From Pascua guehoae (Eukaryota; Basidiomycota; Tremellomycetes; Trichosporonales; Trichosporonaceae), in contig BCJX01000024.1 of the NCBI GenBank assembly GCA_001600415.1, positions 118,040-182,039 on the forward strand: DNA of 64,000 nt. Reading direction: 5' to 3'. Both the position numbers and the translations under genes were made by a program. The notes under the pieces were generated by a model. The model made no database searches. It saw only the letters and a program-made list of their open reading frames with translations, and was not told the DNA's origin. Position 1 is the stretch's first letter, and the number at the start of each line of letters is the position of its first letter. Shown here piece by piece: positions 23,131 through 32,330 of this stretch.

Positions 23131-24152
23131 CTATGGCTGTTTGACAAGGTTGGCCTTTGTCATCTTGTAGACGGTACTGTCGAGCAAACCAAGGGGCAAA
23201 AGCGGGATAACGTAGCGAAGTAAGGATGCTCCAGCGCCGAGCCACATCACGGGAGGCGGCGATGCTGCGACGATTGCTGCGCCAATCTTTTTCGCAGTGG
23301 TCTGCACGTTGGGTCCTTTGTTGAGTTGGTCGACCTGAACCTTCTTGTACTCTTCCAACATTTCGCCATAGTTGTCAAAGTAGCCCGAGGGTTTGGCGGA
23401 TCGGAGCGAAAACTCCTTTGCACCGAGGGACATGGCCGTCTTGACGGCGGCTGCGAGTCAGTACAGAGTACAAATAGGTAGTGTCCCTTGACCTGCGGCT
23501 TCTTTAACCCATCCTCAAGTGGAGCCTATGGCATACTCACAAAGCTCAATGGTAATTGTCGTAACGCCAAGATTCTTCATCTCGCGGCGCATCGTGTCCG
23601 ACAATACCTGTACCGCAGCCTTGGACGCTCCGTAGCCTCCCAGCCAGGGGAAACCCCAGCGGGCCGCACTGCCGACATTGACGACGACACTCTTGTGGCC
23701 CGTCTTCTTGGCCGTGTCGACGAGGAGGGGCGTGAAGGCCTGCGTCATTGCGACGGGGGCGAAGACGTTGACTTCGAACATTGCGCGGAGGCGATCCAGG
23801 TCGGTCTCGATGACAGGAGCAGACCCAGCCACGCCAGCCTGAGGTCAGCGAGCCCATTCCAGTGTGGTAGACAGGTCCAGAATCTGACGGTACACACATT
23901 GTTGACAAGAACATCGAGCCTCCCGCCAGTCTTCTCGGTGATGGTAGCCTTGGCTTGGGCGATGCTTTCAGGCTTCGTCACGTCCAGCTCAAGAGTGTCG
24001 AGGCCCTCTGCGGCCAGTGGCTTGAGCGTCACGTCATTGCGTGCCGACACAAACACCCGGTACCCGCGACGCTGCAGGTCCAACGCGAGTGTGGCACCGA
24101 TGGAGGTGGGCTCAGAGCAGCCGGTGATGAGTGCAATCCGTTGGCTCGACAT
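23131..24152 (-). CDS. Short-chain dehydrogenase, AYR1-like
   Basis: Three exons: 24152-23898, 23838-23541, 23450-23131; phases agree, 290 residues. Rossmann start IALITGCSEPTSIGATLALDL (about 6-26) with the glycine-rich cofactor loop, VFVSARN at the end of beta-2, LDVT around residue 60, LVNNAG (80-86), the catalytic serine in VVVNVGSAARWG and the YGASK motif (Tyr-x3-Lys) after it. The length and the downstream C-terminal hydrophobic helix (MWLGAGASLLRYVIPLLPLGLL) resemble NADPH-dependent 1-acyl-dihydroxyacetone-phosphate reductase (Ayr1), which acts on lipid droplets and the ER in phosphatidate synthesis. Substrate cannot be assigned from sequence alone, so a general classical SDR remains possible. 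Confidence 0.85.
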
Positions 24153-25442
24153 AACAAGTTTGCGGTGGCAGGTTGAAGGAGGGTTAGAGTGGATCCGGGG
24201 AGTCGGTGATAGCGAGTTGGATGGGGTTGAGGCCCGCCGTTTAATAGTAGAACGTCCAGAAAAGAGCTTGGACAGAACGGTGCTTCGGGGTTGAAGCCCG
24301 TAGCAGGACTGTCGGCCGTCGGCCTTGTGTTGACGATAATCGCGTGGCCGACGGTCCTGACCAAGCATGGCGTGACCAAACTATGACACCATCAAAGCGT
24401 TTGCCTGCAACGAGCGGCTCCCAGTGCCGGCGATTGCGCCAATGTGTCTGCATCGGTCGCGCATTGTCCGACATGAGCCCCCGTTATCTGGAGATGCTGG
24501 AGGAGGGGCTTGATCGCCGGTGGCCATTTGATAGCCGGTGGTCATGGCATTGTGAGCGCTGAAAAAGAATCATGCCAGTGCGCGGAACCGTCTTGCGCTC
24601 ATACCGCGTATCAGAACAGATCAGTAGAAGGTTGCCTTATTTCTGTCCGCCAATTCGCGCTTCCGTTGAGCATACCTGATGTGAGCCTTGCAGTGAGGGT
24701 GCGTTGGTGAGGAACAGAGTCAACATGAGTGGTGAAAGCTCGAGATCCATCAAACGTACGTCATTGCCGCCACAGCGCGCCACTTGGGGCAGGCAGATTT
24801 TTGCTTGTATGATCCCCCCACATTAAATGGATCTGGGTGTTCCCTCTGATTCCCATCTGCGCGCTGCGGTTGGCGCTTTTTGATCGTTTTTGGGCCCCGG
24901 TTCTTGTCCGCATCCAGCCAGACCTTCCCTCGGTCACCACCCCCACCCCTCTCAACACTCGCTGGCACACGATCCAACACCGCCGACATCATCGACGGCG
25001 GCGGGCTCAGTGTCGACGACCCTCCCAACCCACCACACACACACACACACCCTCCGTTGGTGCACACTGGCATACCCTGTGCATCTCCCCCCCTCCCCCA
25101 TCTCGTCTGCAGGCGCGGCTCCACCACGCCCGCATCGGGTTTGCCCACGTGTCGCGGACAATAGGGTGGCGGGGAAGTTGACATATTGTTGGAAGAAACC
25201 AATCGGACGGACATCGGCTCGATCGACCATTGTTGAGACGTTTAAAGATTTCGAGCTCGGCCTCAAGTGGCGACGACCACGACACGGACAGTAGCACAAA
25301 ACGCACACAACCTGTATTACAACACAAACCCCAGGCACAGAACGACCTTGAACGATACAAGACGCGCATACCCCCTTCTCCAGCTTGCACAAGCCCTCGA
25401 TCTTCCGACGCCTTTGGTGGAACCCCCTCACTGCCATCCACC
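24153..25442. other. Divergent promoter region with a short CA repeat
   Basis: About 1.3 kb between the reductase start and the OTU-gene start. A CA repeat lies at about 25034-25050. The frame of the OTU gene stays open upstream to about 25230, but the better start context is at 25443, so 25230-25442 is treated as 5' leader. No other gene recognised. Confidence 0.5.
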
Positions 25443-27251
25443 ATGACCGACTCACCACATCCGTTAGGCTACGATCCAGACCCGGCGTCGCGCGGCGAAG
25501 GCAGCAGTACAGGACGGACGCGGCATCGCAGTCCATCGAGTTCGGGGCCTGCATCGCCTGTGCGCAAGGTTGCGAGGTACACTGGACCGGGTGAGGGGCC
25601 TGTGCGTACAGTGGCTGGGCAAGACGTGTCGCCATGCCACGCTCGACCACCACCCCTGAGGATTATCCTGCGCGCTCCAGCCCTTGTGCCCCCTCCCAGC
25701 GATGCGGTAGCGTTCCCGCCAACCAAGCGGCGCATGTTAGTCGGCGGCGGACGTCCTCGGCGAGCCGCGGCTGCGCGCCGTGGCGGCGCCTCTGGTGGTG
25801 GTGCCAACTCGGCCACGCACGACAAGGACTCACGTACACCGCGGGCGTCGCGTGCGTCGCGCCGCACGCGCTCTCGGCGGTCGACGGCAACGCCGACGAC
25901 GCTCGAATCCATCGCGGCCGAAGCAGTCGCGATCCGCGCCGAGGCCGAGCGTCTGGGTCTCATGCTCCGCGACGTGACGGCCGACGGCAACTGCCTGTTC
26001 CGCGCGCTCGCCGACCAGCTGTGGGGCGACCAGCGGCGGTACGTCGAAGTACGCAAGCTCGTGTGCGACCACCTCGAGTCGGCGCGTGGCGAACTCGGCG
26101 ACTTTGTCGCGGGCTTCCTGAACGATGGCGAAGACTATGACGCGTACGTGCGCCGCATGCGTGGCGACGGCGTGTACGGGAGCCACATTGAGCTCCTCGC
26201 CGCGAGCAAGGTGTTCCGGCGGAGTGTGCGTATTATTCTCTCACAGACGAGCTATACTGTCGAGTATCTCGCTTCCACTGCCCCTGCGTCTGCGTCTGGA
26301 GACGACAAGCAAGCCCCCGCAGAATCCAAGCGGCCTGCACGTAGAAGCACGCGTTCGACGACGACCATCCTTCGCGCCGAGCCTGAAGCAGGCGACGCGG
26401 CGGCACCACCTTCGGATAACCCAGAGTACGCGTCGGCGCTCGCCGACTACATTCCCCCGGTCAAGCCTGGCGCCAGCATGCTCTGGCTCGCACTCTTCGC
26501 CGAGGCCGAGCACTATGAGAGCGTCCGCCGCCGTGACCGTGGCGGCACAGGCCCTGCCGAGATTCCCGACACACTCGCAGTCCCCCACGCACGCGACGTC
26601 TCCGAGGCCGCGCGCAGGGAACGCGGTGAATCCATCCCCGAGACTGTGGACAAGCGGAGCAAGGCAAAGGGCGACAAGGACCCGCAGACTGGCCGTCTTG
26701 CCCAGCTCCTCGCATCCCTCCCTGCCGGCCACGGCGTGCCTGTCGACGCAGCGGCGGGCGTCCTCGCCCGTGCAAAGGGTGATGTCGGCGCGGCCGTCGA
26801 GATCCTCATTGAAGACATCAACCTCGGCGTGTACGACGGCGACGACGCCAGTCCCGACAGCGGCACCACCAGCGCCACGACGCCCGACCCGAGTGCAACC
26901 CCGCCCCCGTCCGCCGTCGACGCCGTCACCGACCGCGAGTCGTACCGCGAGCGTGCGGCGTCGCCGAGTTCGTCCGAAGCCGACCCCGCGTCGCCCACGA
27001 GCACCGCACCCACGAGCCCGCTCAGCCACGCAAGCAGCGACGACGACGACGACGCCGAGAGCGAGTACAAGGACAGCGACATGGACACGGATCCCGAGCC
27101 CGTCACCAAGCGCGAGACCCGCGGTCCACCGCGAGAAGTCAAGCACCTACCCCGCAAGACGGCGCAGCGCGAACGTGTGCCCGACACCGAGCCCGCGGGC
27201 GAACAGGGACGCGTCCTCCGCCCCCGACGCCGCAACGGAGGCAAGATGTAG
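25443..27251 (+). CDS. OTU-domain deubiquitinase
   Basis: Single exon, 602 residues with the ATG at 25443 (CATCCACCATGA context). An in-frame ATG at 25230 would add 71 residues. The OTU cysteine protease domain spans about 165-365: the loop VTADGNCLFRALADQ carries Asp181 and nucleophile Cys184, followed by YVEVRKLVCDHL, a GVYGSHIELLAASKVF segment, and catalytic His357 in AEHYESVRRRD. Such enzymes remove ubiquitin; OTUD3-like proteins share this layout. The OTU domain is interrupted by an acidic/basic linker of about 45 residues (about 283-325). A UBA-like helical segment (LPAGHGVPVDAAAGVLARAKGD, about 424-455) follows, suited to holding ubiquitin chains. The C-terminal 150 residues are acidic then basic and disordered, with NLS-like clusters. 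Confidence 0.9.
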   Translation: MTDSPHPLGYDPDPASRGEGSSTGRTRHRSPSSSGPASPVRKVARYTGPGEGPVRTVAGQDVSPCHARPPPLRIILRAPALVPPPSDAVAFPPTKRRMLVGGGRPRRAAAARRGGASGGGANSATHDKDSRTPRASRASRRTRSRRSTATPTTLESIAAEAVAIRAEAERLGLMLRDVTADGNCLFRALADQLWGDQRRYVEVRKLVCDHLESARGELGDFVAGFLNDGEDYDAYVRRMRGDGVYGSHIELLAASKVFRRSVRIILSQTSYTVEYLASTAPASASGDDKQAPAESKRPARRSTRSTTTILRAEPEAGDAAAPPSDNPEYASALADYIPPVKPGASMLWLALFAEAEHYESVRRRDRGGTGPAEIPDTLAVPHARDVSEAARRERGESIPETVDKRSKAKGDKDPQTGRLAQLLASLPAGHGVPVDAAAGVLARAKGDVGAAVEILIEDINLGVYDGDDASPDSGTTSATTPDPSATPPPSAVDAVTDRESYRERAASPSSSEADPASPTSTAPTSPLSHASSDDDDDAESEYKDSDMDTDPEPVTKRETRGPPREVKHLPRKTAQRERVPDTEPAGEQGRVLRPRRRNGGKM

Positions 27252-28532
27252 CCTACCCCCTTTGATATTCTTTACCTCTTCACCTCTTCACCTTCTTCAC
27301 ACCCACCCTACATAGTCATACAGTACAGACGCGCTAGAGGCACGACAGAGGCACAGCCTCGGTGCCAGCCTGTTGTACATACCATTCATGCATTCCCATT
27401 CGGTATCGTGGCCACCGACTACATTCTGCCTTGCGGATGTTTTGAGCAACAGGTGTTGTGCTCACGTCAAGCGGATCGCCACATTGGCTGTCCAGGGCGC
27501 GCGGCAGGAGCCGTCGGACCGTGTGGACATTTGGTTTACAAGGCGTAACCCAGCGCGGAGGTTGTGGACATGTGTCCCCACATCTCTTTCCCAATATTAC
27601 CAAGCTGTATCGGCGAATGGAGCTACGATGCCAGCCCTCGAAACCTCCCTTACAGTCCGAACTTTCCTGCACCGTTAACGATGTCTAGCCGCGATGCGGT
27701 CCTCTAACCAGCCTGATGGTTGCGTCGACGACGTTCTGAGCCTGCAGATCAAGTAATTTCCGACCGAGATCTGTGCTCTGCGTACACATCCACACTCCAA
27801 GACGAGCTGTGAATATCCAGCTGCGTAAAGAAATCAGGTGACGCTGCCGTACGATCCCGTCAGCCCCTACGCCTGGCAAGCCAGACAGCGACTTTTGGAA
27901 CGGCAGCTCCCAGTAGTGGCCGGTAAACCCCCCTCGAATTGTTTATGGCGTGGAGGAGGAAACGAGGAAAGGGCACGGTCGTGCTTGAGCTTCAAAGCAG
28001 TTCTGCTGGCTCCCAAGTCTTCTGACGTACACGGTCCGGTGTGTGGGTGACGGCGAGTGTGCCCTGTGTTGGGTATGTCCCAGGTCTTTCAAGCCTGTTT
28101 ATTGCAACCGGCTGACAGGATAGGCAAAGCAAGTTCAGGTTAGAGAAGAGCGAGCTCCCACGGGACGGTTGCTGGTGATGTCAATGCGGTATGGAGTGAA
28201 AGCGACGATGCCTTGGATTTTATCAACACTGCTTCCAGAAATTGGGCTTTCAGCTGTACTCTCATGGCGGGTGTAGTCAACAAGTCGTGCCGCCCGGGAA
28301 CGGTCGCCGCCAAACCGAGCCGAAGCGGACGAGGGCTGATAGTTGAGTTGCCTGAGGTGTTAGGCTGGGAAGCAGTCGATGGCGACGAGTGATAGTTGAT
28401 AAGGGTCAGACCTTGCTTGGCACCCATCCCCGGTGGTTTCGAAAGCTGCGAGGTGGTTAAATCAATGGTGTCAATATCAATATAGTGCGGGTGTACTTCA
28501 AGGCTGTCATGGGAATGAGCTCAGTCTGCCGA
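27252..28532. other. Intergenic, no supported gene
   Basis: Only short frames without domains or splice chains. It includes the 3' flank of the OTU gene. No RNA gene or terminator structure recognised. Confidence 0.5.
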
Positions 28533-28790
28533 ACAACTTCAGCACCAGGGACAGTGCAAGGAGCGCAACGGTGGAGAGCGAGAGAGCGAGAGGGGAAAGG
28601 TGACGAGCGAAAGGGCCGAGCGGAAAGGTGGAGAGCGAGAGAGAGCGGAAAGGTGAAGAGCAGAGAACAGAGCGATTGCGAGAGCCACAGAGTAGAGTGG
28701 GCGCAGATTAACGGAGCGAAGCGGAGGTGGGATGGACAGAATACCGACAACGAGGACAGTGCGAAGAGGGAGCGACAACTTCAGCACCAG
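28533..28790 (+). repeat. GAGAGCG-rich block bounded by 16-bp direct repeats
   Basis: The word ACAACTTCAGCACCAG occurs at 28533-28548 and again at 28775-28790. Between the copies is a purine-rich GAGAGCGA/GGAAAGGTG block. Part of the block resembles 13970-14035 in the same window. The remaining stretch to 29262 is the promoter and leader of the downstream hydrolase gene. Confidence 0.6.
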
Positions 28791-29262
28791 ACCTAGTTGA
28801 ACGCATCGCCGCACGCCACTGTGGTAGCGCCTGAGCCACGCTACGCGATGTGCGATCACGCAGGCGGCCACGCAGCACACCCCGTAGGCGGGCATGTAAG
28901 CTCGACACCGTTGCTGAGTAAAGAGTTGTCAACAGCCAAGGGATGTGTCCTTGGCGTCGTCGAAACAGCTCTTGGGTCTGGGGGTGGAGGCTTGGCCGGC
29001 GTCCGCCTCCGTGTCGGCAATCTCCGGCATCTTGGGGCTGCGGCGTCCACCCTCGGCGTCGGCAACCTGGGGCCGTGGACGAGAGTGCGCCCTGGCTCGA
29101 CCTCCACTCTGACTAACCGCCAGGCCGCCAGCCCTGGGCCCCAGCATGGCCTGCACTTCCCACAGCGACTACATCTTGCATCTTGCATCCTCCCTCCCAC
29201 CCTCTCCCAACAACACCATACTTTCAACCACCCCCCACCCCCCACCCCCACCACAACTCGCC

Positions 29263-31463
29263 ATGACACTCGAAACCGTCTCGACCAACCGCGTCGCCTC
29301 GGGCACGCTGACAAAGTACAAATTTCCCTCCAAGTCGCTCGGCGGGCTCGACACGCTCGTCAACGTCTACACTCCCGACGGGGCGGACAAGAAGCCCGTC
29401 CCCGTCCTCTTTTACCTTGCGGGGCTGACGTGCACCGAGGACACGGGCGCGCAAAAGGCCGGCATGTTCAATACGGCCGCAAAGGAGGGTATCGCGCTCG
29501 TCTTCCCGGACACGAGCCCGCGGGGCGCCGGCGTCGAGGGCGAGGATGATGACTGGCAGCTGGGCACTGGTGAGTTGGGACTGGTGGGCGGTGCCGGGTT
29601 GCGAGGGGTGGAGGTGGGATGGTGTCTGAGGGAAAGGCGTGTGTGTGTGTGTGTGTGTGTGTGGTGGTGGTTGGGGGGCGTGTTGTTGTTGCTGGGGCTG
29701 TGGCAGGAGAACAGGGCGCTGGCGAGGCAACATCAAGGTTGTCCATGCCCAATGGGCACTGAGCCTCACATGTGTGGACGATCGTCAATGCCATAGAGCG
29801 CCAGGTCATAGAGTTAGTGGAAGAGCTCCACGTCGATCAACGATGGTGGGGGTGTCGATCATACCGTGGGAATCGGTGCCGGACCAGCGATGGGCAAGGC
29901 CGACGTCGTCGGTGCTCTCGGAGTGCTCTCGTGCACCGACTGGAGATGGGAGATGGATGTGGCGAGCAAGGTGGAGATGGCATGAAGTTCAGCTCCAGCG
30001 CCGAAGTGTGTTGATGGAGATGTCATGGTCAAGGGGTAGTCACCGCTTGCACGCAATGAGTCGAGGTGGACGGTGCCGCTAGAGAGGTATGGTGCCCGGG
30101 GACCGATGGTCACGCCAAGACGGCAGAGATAGGAACGGTGTAAGGACATTGTGGTCACCACTTGCATCCGATAGAAGTTGGATGTGCGGAACACTACCAG
30201 CGATACCCCTCTGCAGCTCACGACCGAATACTCACACCCAGGCGCCGGCTTCTACATCAACGCGACGGCCGACAAGTGGAAGAAGCACTACAACATGTAC
30301 GACCTGGTCGTCAAGGAGCTTCCCGAGGAGCTCAAGGCGGCCAAGCTCGGCCTCGACTTTGACCGCTGGTCCATCACGGGCCACTCGATGGGTGGACACG
30401 GCGCGCTCACCATCTACCTCAAGAACCCCAAGTTGTTCAAGAGCTGCTCGGCGTTTGCGCCTATTTGGTGAGTGGCGTCCTGTGTTTGAAATCTGGAGAG
30501 GTAAGGTGAGAGCGGGAGGCGCCCGGGGGGAGGGGTGGGGAAGGGGGGACAACGTCTGGTGATGGGTGAGGGGTACGCCATGGATGCGTACGCTCGCCGC
30601 GCATTGGAGGCTGTTCCCTACTATATTCTGGGACACAGTCGTGACACACGCCGTGTTCTCATTCCCTCATGTTCTCGTCCGCTCGTTTCCTTGTGTCGTC
30701 ACTTCCCGTGTCCTGCTGTGATCAAATCGTCGTTGTGGCACCATGGCACCCTTCATTCTTCGGCGCACTTGCGGGTCCTTACCTCTGACAGGACCTGACG
30801 GGACGTTGGAGGTAAAATGTACCTGGGGCATCGAAGAGCTGGGGAGGGCCGGGGAGTTTTCGGGAGAGCCAATATCGACACCTAGTTGTCTTGAATGGCA
30901 AAAACAACCTTGGGGCAGGGGTGACGAGTGTACCAGCCTCGCATTGGGTCGGGATGAGTAGACTGATCATCCTTCACCTGGACCAGAGCGAGGCTGGTAT
31001 GAAGTGATGCACACTCGGCCCCAGTCGCCTCCCACCTTGTTCTATCGCCGTCCACCTACTCCATAACGCCACATCGTGTCCCGCCCACTCTCGCTCCAGA
31101 CTGACCCGCAGCAACCCCTCGCGTGTCCCCTGGGGCAAGGGCGCCTTTACTGCGTACCTGAACACACGCACGCGCTCTTCCCCGCCCTCGGAGTGGCTCC
31201 CGCACGACGCCTCGCACCTGCTCGCGGCGTCGGACGCGCCCGCAGGCTCGCTGCGCATTCTCGTCGACGTGGGCACGGACGACCAGTTCCTCAAGGCGGG
31301 TCAGCTCACGCCCGAGGCACTCGAGCAGGCCGCCAACACGCGCGACGAGGCGCCTGGCGAACTCACCCTGCGCCGGCAGAAGGGGTACGACCACTCGTAC
31401 TACTTTATCTCTACGTTTTCGCCAGAGCACGTCTCGTGGCATGCGCGGCACCTCAAGGCGTAA
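29263..31463 (+). CDS. S-formylglutathione hydrolase (esterase D family)
   Basis: Three exons: 29263-29569, 30242-30467, 31112-31463; phases agree, 294 residues, the usual length for the family. Conserved blocks: VLFYLAGLTCTEDT with the oxyanion-side segment, the elbow GHSMGGHGA with Ser151, Asp234 in VDVGTDDQFL, and His272 in YDHSYYF, forming the triad. The enzyme hydrolyses S-formylglutathione to formate and glutathione after formaldehyde dehydrogenase, in the cytosol. Both introns are exceptional here, 672 and 644 nt, against about 50 nt in most neighbours. Intron 1 holds a GT repeat. No peroxisomal-type C-terminal signal is seen; the protein ends in HLKA. Confidence 0.93.
29639..29662 (+). 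repeat. GT dinucleotide repeat in hydrolase intron 1
   Basis: Twelve GT units in the first intron of the S-formylglutathione hydrolase gene, 70 nt after the donor site. It creates many alternative GT sites but the exon chain is unaffected. Confidence 0.85.
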
Positions 31464-31570
31464 GCGCCGAGCCGACGCCGAGGCCGTCTGTTAGTTGAAG
31501 GCAAGCGACGAGACGAGGTAGGCCAGTGCCTCGAAGATGCAACATTGAGTACATGACACTTTTCTGACCT

Positions 31571-31639
31571 GTTCCGAGCTGAGCTATGAAAACTCTCATT
31601 CTTACGGCTGCCGTTCCGAGCTGAGCTATGGAAAACTCT
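31571..31639. repeat. Direct repeat between convergent genes
   Basis: A 26-27 nt unit beginning GTTCCGAGCTGAGCTATG occurs at 31571-31596 and 31613-31639, with one extra G in the second copy. The second copy overlaps the stop codon of the minus-strand orphan at 31638, so that gene's terminus may have been shaped by the duplication. Confidence 0.75.
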
Positions 31640-32330
31640 AACGGCGGCGGCTGCCCTTCTTCCTGGAGAATCCCTGGCCGCGACGCTTCTTCTTCGGCGG
31701 AGCGTCCGTGAAGTCCCTGATCCTGGCCGCGTCCTTGATCCGGGCCTTTGCCGTGGCTTCCTCCTTCTCCCAGTGCTTGATGTCCTCCTTGCACGCCTCG
31801 ATATACTGGTCACGCTCGGCAAAGACCTCGTTGAGGGTCGTGGCGTTCACCAGCGCCTCGCACGCCGAGCTCGTGTCCCACTTGTTGCTCTCGTCGGCCT
31901 GGGAGGCGACGACAATCTTGATCAGGTCGAGCATTCCCGCCTCGTGCGCAAGAGTCTCGTCATTCTTCCACTCGGCGCGATCGTAGATGGCGTTGAGCTC
32001 CGACTTGGCCTTGGCCAGGTTGAGGTCGGGCGATACGAGCTTTGGGTCCGGGTTGCGCAGGTTGGCAAAGGCCATGAGGTCGGCGGCCGTCACGTACGTG
32101 CCGCGCAAGTGCTCGGGCGCGAGACGCGGCGAGCGCAGGTTGCGGCACAGGTTGCACTCGAGCAGGTCGCTCCGCTGGAGGAGCGCGCTCGGCGACGCGG
32201 GAACAGACTTGCACACGCCTGTTGTTGTCAGCGACCGTGGTTGCAGGGGAAACGTACCGTCGTGACCCAGGCCGTCGCAAAACATCATGTTGGCAAGGTC
32301 GGCCTCTGTGCTCGTCTTGATGCGGACCAT
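31638..32330 (-). CDS. Small basic orphan protein, likely nuclear
   Basis: Two exons, 32330-32258 and 32218-31638, intron 39 nt; 217 residues. Family not recognised. A CNLC knuckle at about 51-54 follows a short N-terminal segment with another cysteine (MMFCDGLGHDG), which might form a small metal site. The central part (about 75-190) is predicted helical and charged, including a likely coiled coil near ERDQYIEACKEDIKHWEKEE. The last 25 residues are strongly basic (KKKRRGQGFSRKKGSRRR), a bipartite-like nuclear or nucleolar signal. It lies tail-to-tail with the S-formylglutathione hydrolase gene, 174 nt apart. Function unknown. Confidence 0.75.
   Translation of the reverse strand: MVRIKTSTEADLANMMFCDGLGHDGTFPLQPRSLTTTGVCKSVPASPSALLQRSDLLECNLCRNLRSPRLAPEHLRGTYVTAADLMAFANLRNPDPKLVSPDLNLAKAKSELNAIYDRAEWKNDETLAHEAGMLDLIKIVVASQADESNKWDTSSACEALVNATTLNEVFAERDQYIEACKEDIKHWEKEEATAKARIKDAARIRDFTDAPPKKKRRGQGFSRKKGSRRR

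Noticed and set aside
25230..25442. 71-residue N-terminal extension of the OTU protein
   Set aside because: Frame is open but low in signal and the ATG at 25443 has a much better context; kept as 5' leader, though not excluded.
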